This document shows positions 51,501-58,559 of a DNA stretch of 64,000 bases, in pieces. The notes below the pieces were generated by a model. It saw only the letters and a program-made list of their open reading frames with translations. It searched no databases and had not been told where the DNA came from. A program made the position numbers and the translations under genes. The stretch's first letter is position 1. Each line of letters begins with the position of its first letter. The stretch is from assembly GCA_023101725.1 (NCBI GenBank), contig JALJCO010003457.1, forward strand, positions 186,001 to 250,000. Direction: 5' to 3'. Origin of the DNA: Atherinomorus stipes (taxonomy: Eukaryota > Chordata > Actinopteri > Atheriniformes > Atherinidae).

Positions 51501-54500
51501 CAAATTGAAGTGATTGTCCAATAAGATCCAACTGTATCTGTAAGCACTTTAAAACCGAATCAGAACTGCACAAAATCCTAATTAAAGACATAAAAAATAG
51601 TATAACAAATGTCATTAAGCATAAAATAACAGACAAGATTAAAAAAAAAAAAACATTATTACAAACAGACTAATTTAGAAACTATTAAATCAATATTGTA
51701 ATTTACTTTTATGAGGGGAATAATTGCAGTTTTGCAGACAATGTGATTTTTTTTTTTTTTTTTTTTTTAAGGAATCAAACTCAAATTAAATATTCCTATT
51801 TGGGCACAAGAGAAGAGGAAAAAGCAAAAGTAGAATTAGGACAAGCAGCCGTCTCCAAAGCAGACGGGGTTGGCTCAGATAACTGTCAAAGTCGTCCAGA
51901 AACATGCTGTGCTAACAAAGCTCCTGAGAAATGCGATGAGTCCCTAAATCAGACGGGATAAGAAAGTGTGCAAAAAAAGGTTATTTTTAGGAGAAAAGTT
52001 TTCACGGTGGTTTTTTTAGAAGGCTTTATGGGTCGTTTGGTCGTCATTAGAGGAATTGTAACTAATGACACATCTACAAATGTGTTGATAATTATCACAT
52101 CAGTAGACTTGAGATTGACATGATAATGATATGTCATTAAAGTCATCATCTGTCATCATAATGACTCAATCATAGGAAAAGAAACTTTAAGGAGACATGC
52201 TGTCATTTTGTTGCACAATGTTGGACGCAAAGTGTTTCACACAGTCCGATACAAGGCGCTTGCTCTTTGTGTACAGAGCAACATACACATCAAAGACCCC
52301 CCCCCTCTCCCCTGTTCCCCGACAAAAAAAAAAAAAAAGAATCATCATTTACAACTCACCCCCAAGGGGGTAAATGAATAAACATTCTCTCTGCCAGGAA
52401 AGGAAATCACAGCTAATGATTGTCTGCCAGGAGCAATGAGAGATCCCATTAGATGCTTCTCTCTTTCTCTTAATCTCAAGCAGAGATGATGTCAGGAGGA
52501 CTTCACGTCAATCATCTTTATAAATGTCTTTTTATATAAAACATATACAGTGAATAACTGCTTGTGCTCTCTCTGCAGGTTGGCTGCAAGGTCTTGCACT
52601 TCTTCCACATGTATATGTTGGGCTGCAATTATTTCTGGATGCTCTGTGAAGGCATCTACCTGCACACACTCATTGTGGTGGCTGTGTTTGCAGAGGAGCA
52701 GCATCTGCACTGGTACTACCTCCTGGGCTGGGGTGAGTAATTAGCAGGTGTTCTTTTTATTACCGTTTGCACGATGTGTTTAGTGACGTGTCTTTTACAA
52801 CTGATTTTCTCCTTACTGGACTCAATCACAGTTTGAAAACTTACATTTAGAAAAGTAATTAAACAAGATGGATAATCGTTGCAGCCACCAGATTCTTGCA
52901 CAGTGCGTCAGTGTGGACATGCTGACAGGTTTATTAGTTCTCCTGTGGTTTTGTGTTGCTCTTGTACTGTAAATCAACCTGTTCGAAGCAGAAATGATGA
53001 ACAGTCAGTAAAACAAGGGATGCAACTTTTAATTGATGCTCATCATTAAAAATGTTAGTATAACCTTCAGTCTTGCCCTTCTATCTGCGTGGATGGAGGA
53101 AAGCCAGTTTGTCTGGTCTATCTGTAGCTGATATGTAAAAACAAGATTTTTGTTTATAGATATTTGTGTTTGCACCCAGAAAGAAAGAAATATCTGAGCT
53201 TTGTCTCGACTGGGTGAATTAAAGCTCTAATGTTAGATTAGACAGAATTTAACTTTACAGCCTGATGAAATATTAACCATCAGGCTGTGTTGTTGTTCAC
53301 TAACGAAATTTCTAGAAATGAAAATGTCTCTCCAAGACGAAACTGTTTATTTTCCTGAGGAAGTTTAAAACCAACACAGCTAACTGCGCTTTTTACTGTT
53401 GCGTGAATGACAAATTAATTTCACCTCACATGGCTGCTGTCTTTTCCCGCTCAAGGTTTTCCTCTCGTGCCCGTGTCCATCCACGCCGTGGCGAGGAAAA
53501 AGTATTTTGACGACAAGTGAGTAACGCTCCAGAAACTCTTCTAAATAAACAGAAGATGTTGACACATGTGCTGAACTGTGTGTGGTAGAGCGAGAGCGTG
53601 CTGATCTGCACGTGTGTTTTCGTATGCGTGTGTGTTTTTGGTGGCAGGCGGTTCTGACTGATATGTTTTTCCCTCTGTAGCTGTTGGATGAGTGTGGAGA
53701 CCCATCTGCTCTACGCAGTTCATGGACCTATAGTTGCAGCACTTCTTGTAAGTCTGCCAGCTCACGACTTTAATGTTCAAAGAATAAAAAGATGAATTAC
53801 ATACAAAAATATAGTCATTATTCACAATTTTCCTAAGTTTTTAATGCACAGAGATGCGTTTTTCACGTACGAGCCGACTCTGAGAGACGATTCTTTGCAG
53901 TGAAGAAGAAGAGCTAATTCCTGTCAGACAGAGCCAAATCTTTGGAAGGGGTGGAACTTTATTTTGATTGGACATCATGCAACCAATTAAATGCAAATAT
54001 AGACTAGGATCAAACCACTATGTTAAGAAGAAATGGGGGCAGCCATTCAGAAGACAAGGCGTGTAGTGGTACAGGCAAGCTGCAAACTCTGGCGGAGAAA
54101 AGTGAAGCCAAAAGTGAAGTGCAAAAAATTGCACTCTTCATCCAGAGTTCACAGTGGAAATGTTTACAGCCTGGTTCAAAAAAACATTTAAGGTTAAATC
54201 AGTGATTCTCAAACTTTTTTTTGCAGGGCCCCCCTTTCATTGGAAATAATAATGTCAAGCCCCCCCATCCCACCACCGCTACCTCATGTACCCAAACATT
54301 TACCATGAAATACATAAAAAAATGCACTGCATTTGAGGTGAGGGGAAAGCCTATTGAGTCATCATTATTTTTTCATTAGTACTTTTAAGAATATGCCCAT
54401 TTTTTGTTAGAAGTACAAAAACTAGGCTTGGCCGGGCCCACCCTGACAGAGCCCTGAGCCCCCCTGGGGGGCCTGCCCCCCAGTTTGAGAACCACTGGGT

Positions 54501-56900
54501 TAAATAGTCAAGTCTACCAACTGTAAGGGGGATAATTCTTTTATAACTTATCCTTTTAGATGGTTTTTCATCTTGAAATTACGTATAATAAGGGGGCGTG
54601 TCCTTTTGATTGACAGGCGACAGATTGGCTGTCAGCGCTAGCGCTGGGGGCTAGTGACTTGCTCCTCACTTGCTCCAGGGAAGGCCTTAGCTACCAGAGG
54701 AGTAGCACAACCACAGTTTTTTGCCAGCTTACAACGTGTCTTAGCTTTAGCCAGCCTACTTCCGTTAGCTTTGGGTTAGCTTGGTTAGCTCTTAGCTAAC
54801 ACACACAGCCTCACAGCCCCAGTCTGAGCTCCACCTCTCTGCCCATTTTTGTATTTTCCAAGAGTGACGAGACTCGTAATGCGGGACATGGGAACCACTG
54901 AGCTTCAATTCAGCTCTTCAGAAATCTAATGGTGTGTCCAGTAATTAAACCCCCTGTGGAGGGGGTTCCAAACTCTGGTCCCCAAGGGCCAGTATCCTTT
55001 CCCTGCTGCAACACACTTGATTCAAATCAATGGGTAATTAGCAAACTTGTGCAGAGCTTGATGTCAAGCATTAAGTCTGAGGGGCCGTTCACACGAGGAC
55101 GATTGCGGGTAAAAACGACAAAATATTTAATCAGAAGAGCCTTTCGTTCACACGGCAACGGCATTATTCTGGGTTGAAAACGCAAATATCTGAAGACTCA
55201 TTTCAAAGTGGAATTCCTGAGGACGCAACGCTGTTGCGCCCTCGTCTGCACGGTCCAAAACGCAGAAATGATGGTGGACCTACAGACCTGCTGACACCAT
55301 GCTCACGTCGCATGCGCGTGATGTCGCATTATACAGGAAAAACAACGTCGTTTGGAAAAGTAATTCTACCTCCTCATCTGTCCACACAAATAAGCTATTG
55401 TTCCTCCTCGCCGCCGCCATAGTTGTTTTGATTTTTAAGCGAACAGAGACGAACGATTGTACGTATGCGCGCGGACATGGTGGAGTTCTGTCACAGCACC
55501 ACCTAAAGGCCCGGTGTGCATATCCAATCATATTCCATACACACTTGCGTCCTCGTATGCATGCAGATTTCTTCATGATGATGCTCGTATAAACGTGGAT
55601 AAATGGATAAAGACGAGGCGCCACTATTGCGTCTTCTCTTCTGATCGTCTCCGTGTGAACGTAGCCTAAGTCAGGTGTGTTGCAGCAAGGAAACTCCTAA
55701 TGCTGCACCTGCAGAATACCGGTCCCTGATGATCGGAGTGGTCTGTGGGTACAACCAGGTACCCAGAGAGCGATGAGGAGACAGATTTAAATAACGTGTG
55801 TTTGGAAAAAGTGGAGAAATTAAAGTAAGAAATTTGTAAATTTAAAGTGTCAATGTTGAGTGCTTGGTGTGGTTCTGCATTTAGCTGTTCTTTTGAAGTT
55901 TTGATTAAAATATTAAACATTAATTTGTTTTAATGGCTAAAAAGCACAAAAATGAAGCTTTTATGATAGAAAATTTAAATAAAGAATTGCTCAACAACAT
56001 AGAAACCACTCATAATTGCTACATTACACTAAAATAGAAGTCCAGATAACCGAGTCTTTGAAGGGAGCGGAGTCCAAGGAGCCAAATCAAAGACGCACAC
56101 TTCCCATGACTAACACAGACTAATCATTGTTTGCTTTCTGCAGGTGAACCTGTTTTTCCTATTAAATATCATAAGAGTTTTAGTTACCAAGTTGAGAGAC
56201 ACACACCGGGCAGAGTCCAACATGTACATGAAGGCAGTGAGAGCCACCCTGATCCTGGTGCCCCTGCTGGGAATACAGTTTGTCATCTTTCCCTGGAGGC
56301 CAGAGAACCTGCTGGCTGGTGAAGTCTACGAGTATGTCATGCACATACTCATGCACTACCAGGTGGGTACTGAACTACAGAATTGATTTAGATTCTCATT
56401 AAATTTGCACAGTAGGTGGTCGGCTCAAAAGTAATTCAACAGTGCATTATGAAATAGGATAGTGCTGCTTCACTGCTCCATAGATTGAAGCATTTTGTGG
56501 CTCTGATGAAAATTTGTATCTGAAGTAAAAAAAAGAATATTCAAAACATTGTAATCCAATGTGCTGGTAAAATAGAAAGTAGCACTTTAACTTCAGAGCT
56601 GAAACCTCAGAGAGCATCCAGAGTAAAAACCGTTAGCCAGCAATTGAAAGTGATTTGTGTACAGGTAATTCTCATTGCGTTACCTTTTAAAGAACCAGTT
56701 TAGCAGCAAAAGCTCACCTGGTCACTGTCTGAGTTATAGCATGGTAGTTCTAATGTTCTACTAAAGCCATGTTATTTTCTCTCCTTGCAAAATGTTGTTT
56801 TCCAAACTTAATGCTAGAAACCACATAAAACAATAATTGCTTGTTTGCTTTTTTTTAGGGATTACTGGTGGCAACGATATTCTGTTTCTTCAATGGAGAG
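33458..56900 (+). CDS. calcr: Calcitonin receptor gene with four hormone-binding domains (20 coding exons, 3' incomplete)
   Basis: Gene-level entry. The product is a plasma-membrane class B (secretin-family) GPCR that binds calcitonin-family peptides and, with RAMP partners, amylin-type ligands; in this family it signals mainly through Gs. Joining 20 exons in phase gives about 728 residues: signal peptide (1-15), HBD1 (16-129), HBD2 (130-249), HBD3 (250-348), HBD4 (349-474) and TM1-TM7 (475-728). Class B hallmarks are visible: six cysteines per [25 protein letters not shown] in TM3, GWG in TM4, VPLLG in TM6 and CFFNGE in TM7. Usual family members have a single HBD and about 470-500 residues. 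HBD residues (DTPAG, KYC, TWSNYT) look CTR-like, whereas some TM stretches ([23 protein letters not shown]) recall CALCRL. The intronic mir-489 favours calcr. The C-terminal tail exon is not in the window. Confidence 0.93.
33526..35029. other. calcr second intron upstream of mir-489
   Basis: No additional exon seen. The phases of the flanking exons (0 and 0) are compatible with direct splicing from 33525 to 35922. T-rich tracts at about 34888-34910. Confidence 0.5.
35030..35112 (+). ncRNA. mir489: mir-489 precursor hairpin (intronic microRNA)
   Basis: Bases 35079-35101 match the mature miR-489-3p that I recall from fish (begins agtgacatcata, ends cggctgc). The 5' arm at about 35039-35064 pairs with it in a stem of about 25 bp, with one internal C-A mismatch, several G-U pairs and a 14-base loop (about 35065-35078). 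It lies in the sense orientation in the intron between the signal-peptide exon and HBD1. Human MIR489 also sits inside CALCR, so position and sequence agree. Its partner in mammals, mir-653, was not found nearby. Confidence 0.92.
35113..35921. other. calcr second intron downstream of mir-489
   Basis: No further hairpin with a recognised microRNA and no exon. An A-run is at about 35366-35382. Confidence 0.5.
35922..36069 (+). CDS. calcr: calcr HBD1 exon a (linker and first cysteine)
   Basis: Acceptor ttcttcacag|cacc, donor g|gtgag; length 148, phase 0 in and 1 out. It encodes a Ser/Gly/Pro-rich N-terminal linker followed by [18 protein letters not shown], whose Cys corresponds to the first disulfide cysteine of class B receptor ectodomains. 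NRT is a potential N-glycosylation site. The segment after the Cys is divergent compared with the KMxxDPPxNK motif in the later copies. Confidence 0.85.
36347..36454 (+). CDS. calcr: calcr HBD1 exon b (Cys2-Cys4)
   Basis: Acceptor cttgag|gt at 36346/36347, donor gtaagg at 36455; length 108, phase 1 in and out. It encodes [20 protein letters not shown], then a degenerate SCSDHLD where the other copies have NCPDYF. The usual exon length for this position in the other three copies is 111, so one codon is missing. Three cysteines are kept. Confidence 0.9.
36639..37431. mobile_element. Non-autonomous Tc1-like element, copy 2, carrying a nested MITE
   Basis: Left end cagtcgacctaaaattagtc and the complement of the right end (cagtcatcctcaaaattatt) lie beside TA on both sides (36639-36640, 37430-37431). 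Interior pieces such as gtctgggacagttttgtttg and tgatcgcagcaatt-type sequence are the reverse complement of those in the copy at 20884-21385. A separate MITE (36824-37087) is inserted within it. The element lies in the intron that separates HBD1 exons b and c. Confidence 0.8.
36824..37087. mobile_element. MITE nested inside the Tc1-like element
   Basis: Inverted ends cactgcaaaagctcaaatct and the complement of agatttgagttttgcagtg, 264 bases, with TA on each side (36822-36823, 37088-37089). A second Tc1-type or unassigned superfamily is possible; an 8-base hAT-style duplication was looked for and not found. Confidence 0.75.
38269..38290. repeat. Poly-G tract (22 bases) ending a polypurine stretch
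   Basis: An uninterrupted G22 run follows about 165 bases of purine-rich sequence (from about 38100). It lies in the intron just before HBD1 exon c. A run this long could form a G-quadruplex; its length may be inexact because of sequencing error. Confidence 0.9.
38784..38869 (+). CDS. calcr: calcr HBD1 exon c (Cys5-Cys6, shortened)
   Basis: Acceptor ctccacag ends at 38783; donor gtatt starts at 38870; length 86, phase 1 in and 0 out. With the carried G it encodes [20 protein letters not shown]. The sister exons are 113 nt; this one lacks nine codons covering the HPxxNRTWxNY segment. The final cysteine is kept, so the three disulfides could still form, but the tryptophan and glycosylated Asn typical of the ligand-facing edge are gone. 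Confidence 0.87.
38983..39118 (+). CDS. calcr: calcr HBD2 exon a (linker and Cys1)
   Basis: Acceptor cccaaaag ends at 38982 and donor gtact starts at 39119; length 136, phase 0 in and 1 out. It encodes a Glu/Thr/Ser-rich spacer with no hydrophobic core, then [17 protein letters not shown], whose Cys is the first ectodomain cysteine. It lies only 113 bases after the last HBD1 exon. Confidence 0.92.
39246..39356 (+). CDS. calcr: calcr HBD2 exon b (Cys2-Cys4)
   Basis: Acceptor gtctcacag|gt, donor gtgag at 39357; length 111, phase 1 in and out. It encodes [20 protein letters not shown] followed by a CPDYF motif and FDPE. All core class B ectodomain residues (WDGWLCW, three Cys, PDYF) are intact, so this copy looks structurally competent. 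Confidence 0.95.
39432..39544 (+). CDS. calcr: calcr HBD2 exon c (Cys5-Cys6)
   Basis: Acceptor ttcacag ends at 39431, donor gtaatg at 39545; length 113, phase 1 in and 0 out. It encodes [17 protein letters not shown] and then [11 protein letters not shown] is a sequon. The Asn-Arg-Thr before the tryptophan in HBD4 is replaced by Lys-Lys-Ile, removing one sequon. Confidence 0.95.
39621..39693 (+). CDS. calcr: calcr HBD3 exon a (short linker and Cys1)
   Basis: Acceptor cccatag ends at 39620, donor gtata at 39694; length 73, phase 0 in and 1 out. It encodes [20 protein letters not shown] and NKPG. With about ten residues before the Cys, this is the shortest inter-domain linker of the four cassettes, so HBD2 and HBD3 are packed tightly. 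Confidence 0.93.
39786..39896 (+). CDS. calcr: calcr HBD3 exon b (Cys2-Cys4)
   Basis: Acceptor ttgcttgag|gt at 39785/39786, donor gtgag at 39897; length 111, phase 1 in and out. It encodes [20 protein letters not shown] and then [11 protein letters not shown]. The tryptophan of DGWLCW in HBD2 and HBD4 is glutamine here. The downstream FDP stretch is RHKP. The other core residues are kept. Confidence 0.95.
40020..40132 (+). CDS. calcr: calcr HBD3 exon c (Cys5-Cys6)
   Basis: Acceptor tttgtcag ends at 40019, donor gtaat at 40133; length 113, phase 1 in and 0 out. It encodes [17 protein letters not shown], then [10 protein letters not shown]. Both sequons (NMT and NYS) are present. It is highly similar to the equivalent exons of HBD2 and HBD4. 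Confidence 0.95.
40133..41643. other. Intron between HBD3 and HBD4
   Basis: About 1.5 kb with no extra HBD exon: no further DGxLCW-type or KYCG-type coding stretch was found. It holds one palindromic MITE at 40491-40745. Confidence 0.6.
40491..40745. mobile_element. Palindromic MITE in HBD3-HBD4 intron
   Basis: The left end aggagctgtatcatg is a near-complement of the right end catgatagggctcct (13 of 15). The element is about 255 bases and AT-rich inside, with no frame. The target-site duplication is unclear. Confidence 0.5.
41644..41797 (+). CDS. calcr: calcr HBD4 exon a (long linker and Cys1)
   Basis: Acceptor aaatacag ends at 41643, donor gtaga at 41798; length 154, phase 0 in and 1 out. 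It encodes an Ala/Ser/Glu-rich linker of about 37 residues with a charged [10 protein letters not shown] stretch, then [17 protein letters not shown]. It follows a 1.5-kb intron, so HBD4 is set apart from the tight HBD2-HBD3 pair. Confidence 0.93.
41900..42010 (+). CDS. calcr: calcr HBD4 exon b (Cys2-Cys4)
   Basis: Acceptor taccacag|gt, donor gtgaa at 42011; length 111, phase 1 in and out. It encodes [20 protein letters not shown], then [12 protein letters not shown]. The full DGWLCW motif is intact. This is the membrane-proximal copy and the positional equivalent of the single HBD in tetrapod receptors. Confidence 0.96.
42097..42209 (+). CDS. calcr: calcr HBD4 exon c (Cys5-Cys6)
   Basis: Acceptor cttgcag ends at 42096, donor gtaat at 42210; length 113, phase 1 in and 0 out. 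It encodes [17 protein letters not shown], then [27 protein letters not shown] is the canonical CTR signature with two sequons and the conserved tryptophan. It leads directly into the TM1 exon. Confidence 0.96.
42715..42942. mobile_element. hAT-type MITE, family A copy 1
   Basis: Palindromic repeat with ends of the form gtccccaagtc and gacttgggcagcc, and inner arms ccagcacacctgaatcaaat and atttgatccaggtgtgttgg. It is the first of five family A copies in the window (also at 43273, 54963, 58386 and 59966). The ends resemble the CAGGGG(T)-style termini of hAT elements. Confidence 0.6.
43273..44303. mobile_element. hAT-type MITE, family A copy 2, split by a transposon
   Basis: The left part (43273-43457) has the arms caacacacctgactcaaata and gaaccaggtgtgttgcagca. 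The right terminal part continues after the inserted element as ctggatttgaccctgtg (44284 onward), which completes the expected family A end. The host repeat is interrupted at a CTG triplet. Confidence 0.55.
43458..44283. mobile_element. TIR transposon with 3-bp CTG duplication, nested in a hAT MITE
   Basis: Termini gggcctcatttataaa (43458-43473) and the near-complement tttcataaatgaggccc (44267-44283) delimit 826 bases. CTG precedes the left end and follows the right end. A 3-base duplication suggests a PIF/Harbinger-like element, though that superfamily usually prefers TWA. Subterminal GCGTACGC-type palindromes occur near each end. No full transposase frame was recognised. Confidence 0.7.
44921..45012 (+). 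CDS. calcr: calcr TM1 exon
   Basis: Acceptor ttcctttcag ends at 44920 and donor gtaat starts at 45013; length 92, phase 0 in and 2 out. It encodes [20 protein letters not shown] and [10 protein letters not shown], a continuous hydrophobic helix with the class B TM1 glycine-histidine pair. The preceding intron is 2.7 kb and filled with repeats. Confidence 0.95.
45013..46940. other. Intron between TM1 and TM2 exons
   Basis: AT-rich intron. No ICL1-insert exon, RNA or clear repeat recognised. Confidence 0.5.
46941..47067 (+). CDS. calcr: calcr ICL1-TM2 exon
   Basis: Acceptor ggtacacag ends at 46940, donor gtgag at 47068; length 127, phase 2 in and 0 out. It encodes (R)[20 protein letters not shown], the first intracellular loop with the conserved arginine and histidine of class B TM2, followed by the TM2 helix and first extracellular loop ending VARNP. 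The loop motif is closer to CALCRL than to mammalian CTR. An ICL1 insert exon, known as a splice variant in human CALCR, was not recognised in the flanking introns. Confidence 0.95.
47513..47910 (+). repeat. tRNA-derived SINE-like repeat
   Basis: The head gggctgcatggtggcgtggt, then ggttagcacc, resembles a tRNA A-box region, and ggttcgaacgattcc (47594-47608) matches a pol III B box. The body (gtttgcatgttctccccgtg, ctccgggtactctggcttcc) is a very common teleost dispersed repeat. A decayed partial copy lies on the opposite strand at 24535-24735. It ends near gataagcagtacagaaaata. Confidence 0.65.
48640..48890 (+). repeat. Degenerate fish SINE/LINE-tail repeat
   Basis: The phrases gggcaagacattttacacac and gtgctatataaatccaatcc are recognisable pieces of a dispersed fish repeat. 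The copy is heavily diverged and its limits are approximate. Confidence 0.4.
52579..52732 (+). CDS. calcr: calcr TM3-TM4 exon
   Basis: Acceptor ctctctgcag ends at 52578, donor gtgagt at 52733; length 154, phase 0 in and 1 out. It encodes [20 protein letters not shown], then [17 protein letters not shown] and YYLLGW. The first Cys is the TM3 cysteine that pairs with ECL2; EGIYLHTL is the class B TM3 signature; GW begins the TM4 motif. It follows a 5.5-kb intron. Confidence 0.97.
52733..53455. other. Intron within TM4
   Basis: No feature recognised apart from splice sites. Confidence 0.5.
53456..53516 (+). CDS. calcr: calcr TM4-ECL2 exon
   Basis: Acceptor cccgctcaag|gt at 53455/53456, donor gtgag at 53517; length 61, phase 1 in and 2 out. 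It encodes [20 protein letters not shown], completing TM4 and entering extracellular loop 2. Confidence 0.93.
53681..53747 (+). CDS. calcr: calcr ECL2-TM5 exon
   Basis: Acceptor ccctctgtag ends at 53680, donor gtaag at 53748; length 67, phase 2 in and 0 out. It encodes (N)[20 protein letters not shown] and LL. The cysteine of NCW is the ECL2 partner of the TM3 cysteine; the rest starts TM5. Confidence 0.94.
53985..54930. repeat. Teleost dispersed repeat carrying a hAT insertion
   Basis: The phrases gtgaagccaaaagtgaagtg, tttacagcctggttcaaaaa and ttgattgacaggcgacagat occur together in a dispersed repeat that I recall from fish genomes. The stretch is interrupted by the hAT element at 54200-54497, whose target duplication falls inside it. 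The segment 54655-54800 is rich in ttagct motifs. Confidence 0.45.
54200..54497. mobile_element. hAT MITE with 8-bp target duplication
   Basis: The ends cagtgattctcaaac and gtttgagaaccactg are inverted with one mismatch. An exact 8-base direct duplication, ggttaaat, flanks them (54192-54199 and 54498-54505). Length is 298 bases, with G/C-rich subterminal regions and no frame. This is diagnostic of hAT transposition. Confidence 0.9.
54963..55740. mobile_element. hAT-type MITE, family A copy 3, split by another element
   Basis: The left part runs aactctggtccccaagggcc to about 55080 (ctgcaacacacttgattcaa). The right part resumes at 55668 with caggtgtgttgcagcaagga and ends near gaataccggtccctgatgat. 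The interruption is the element at about 55081-55667. Confidence 0.6.
55081..55667. mobile_element. hAT-like element nested in family A MITE
   Basis: The left end ggggccgttcacacgaggac and the right end, with complement ggctacgttcacacggagac, form imperfect inverted repeats. Flanks taagtctg and taagtcag match at 7 of 8 bases, consistent with an aged 8-base duplication. The interior is unusually CpG-rich for the region (many acg and cgc), with no transposase recognised. Confidence 0.6.
56144..56362 (+). CDS. calcr: calcr TM5-ICL3-TM6 exon
   Basis: Acceptor tttctgcag ends at 56143, donor gtggg at 56363; length 219, phase 0 in and out. It encodes the end of TM5 ([14 protein letters not shown]), the basic third intracellular loop ([10 protein letters not shown]), TM6 with the [10 protein letters not shown] kink motif, and ECL3 with FPWRPENL. 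This exon carries the main G-protein contact region of class B receptors. Confidence 0.97.
56363..56858. other. Intron between TM6 and TM7 exons
   Basis: No feature recognised apart from splice sites. Confidence 0.5.
56859..56900 (+). CDS. calcr: calcr TM7 42-nt exon
   Basis: Acceptor tttttttag ends at 56858, donor gtaag at 56901; length 42, phase 0 in and out. It encodes [14 protein letters not shown], the class B TM7 segment; the next residue (Val in the family) should open the following exon. A 14-residue TM7 exon is a known skipping target in mammalian CALCR. This is the last coding exon seen in the window. Confidence 0.94.
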
Positions 56901-58383
56901 GTAAGAGCTGTTCATGCATTTACACATTATTTTAGGAAGCTTTTAACTCTTTGGAGAATTAGATGAGATGATTGGAACAATTCACATCTGTAAGCTAAAA
57001 ATAGAGGTAGATGTTAAGGAAAGTTGAGGGGGAGGACAAACAGGCATGTGGCAAACAAAAGGCGAGTCTTTATGAGGCTCAACTGTGCAAAACTCCTGAA
57101 AATCGTAAACTAAGGCGGGCAGATGAAAAAGATTCCAAACATAACCAAATAAGACAGAGGAGATGAACTGCCAAGGGACACAGACAAGGATCACAGGCAG
57201 TAAAAACAGACAATCTGACAGGAAACAAGGAGCGAGATAATATACCGCAGTCCCATGAAAGTTTATATAATTCACAAATCTTAATCTATTGATTTGTGTT
57301 GAGAAACAAAGTATTCTTTTCTTCTTGCTGCACCTGGATCCAAAATCAATTTCAGAAAAAATACAGCCTCAGTGCATTTCATGAAACTGTCAGAAATGGA
57401 GCCATTATTGAATTAAACAAGTGAAAAAAGTCTGTTTAGGGGAACAATGTGTTTGTTGTGGAATCAATGGCGCGACTGTCAACTTGGAGATATAAGTTCA
57501 TTGTCTATCTACCTCAGTGCTTTTAAAAGGGTTTTTGTTGGAAATTTCATTTTTGATTTGCTGTTTTACACCAAGTACATCCTCCATATGATGCCAAAAC
57601 AACTTTGACCAGTCAGGGCCTGAACAAAGAGTAAACCATACACCAGAGCCAGGACCAGCATTTGGGATATTTGTGGATTTGGCTTGTTTTCCACAAATGT
57701 CATCAGATCAAGTGTTAAAGCAGCATCGTCAGTGGTTTTAATGATATGGCTGATCCGGATGCTTCTGCTTTAAGTCCATGTTTGGTTAGTTTTAGATTTA
57801 AGACGATTGATCAAACATCACAGCTTGAGTTAAAACAGACTCTCTTAAAATCCTGTGTTTAACTCATCTTTTATAGGTGGATGAGTCCCTTCAGTAGAAG
57901 CCATAATATTGGGTGCAGATATGAAAAAACAAACAAACGAACAAACAAGAAAAAATATGTACAATTTATCAGCCAAAGCAGAAGGACTTTCCTTTTGTGG
58001 CTTGTCAAACACACCAAAATGTATAATAGCTACACTGCAAAACTTATTCGTTTTTACAGAAACAGCTCAAAAATTGTAAATTTAATACGCACTAAAGAAA
58101 AAGGAACCTGTTGGATTTACTTAACACAATTGTGGACATTGGTTGCACACAGTTGATTTGATTTTGCAGCAACTGTAAAAAAACTGAGTTAGAGGTTAAC
58201 ACAAGTTATTCATATTCAATAAACATATGTATTTCATGTTGATACAGTGTGATTGAATCAAGTTTTGATTAAATAATTTGAGCTCTTTGAACATTTTAAA
58301 CCTTCACAACTTTATCACTTTATCCAATGACTTTTACTCCAACACCATTTGGTCATTTAAACACAACACATTATTTTCAATAA
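56901..58383. other. Start of the intron after TM7
   Basis: No tail exon found. The stretch 58031-58380 begins with cactgcaaaactt and may be one half of an old MITE whose other end is near 61245-61266, separated by the nested insertions between; this pairing is weak. Confidence 0.4.
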
Positions 58384-58385
58384 GG

Positions 58386-58556
58386 TGCTCCAGTTGAGGG
58401 CCATGATCCTTCGGGTTTTCTATGCTTCCTTACCCCAACACACCTGAATCAAATTAGTGAGTCATTGTGCAGATCTTCATGGGCCGATTAATTAATCTAG
58501 TTTGAGACAGGTGTGTTGGAGCAGGGAGCATTGATTACCTGCAGAACAGTAGCCTC
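58386..58556. mobile_element. hAT-type MITE, family A copy 4 (partial)
   Basis: Arms ccaacacacctgaatcaaat and gagacaggtgtgttggagca match the other family A copies. Its right end is cut by the PIF/Harbinger insertion at 58560. Confidence 0.55.
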
Positions 58557-58559
58557 TAA

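Larger units (their letters stand above)
47068..52578. other. Intron between TM2 and TM3 exons
   Basis: About 5.5 kb, the longest intron inside the transmembrane region. It holds the SINE-like repeat at 47513-47910, a degenerate repeat near 48640-48890, a T22 run at 51747-51768 and a C-run with an A-run near 52298-52340. A minus-strand 95-codon frame at 49844-50131 matches nothing known. Confidence 0.5.

Noticed and set aside
33458..56900. Gene is calcrl (CRLR) rather than calcr
   Set aside because: Several TM residues look CRLR-like, but the HBD signatures, the fish precedent for multiple HBDs that I recall, and the intronic mir-489 all point to calcr.
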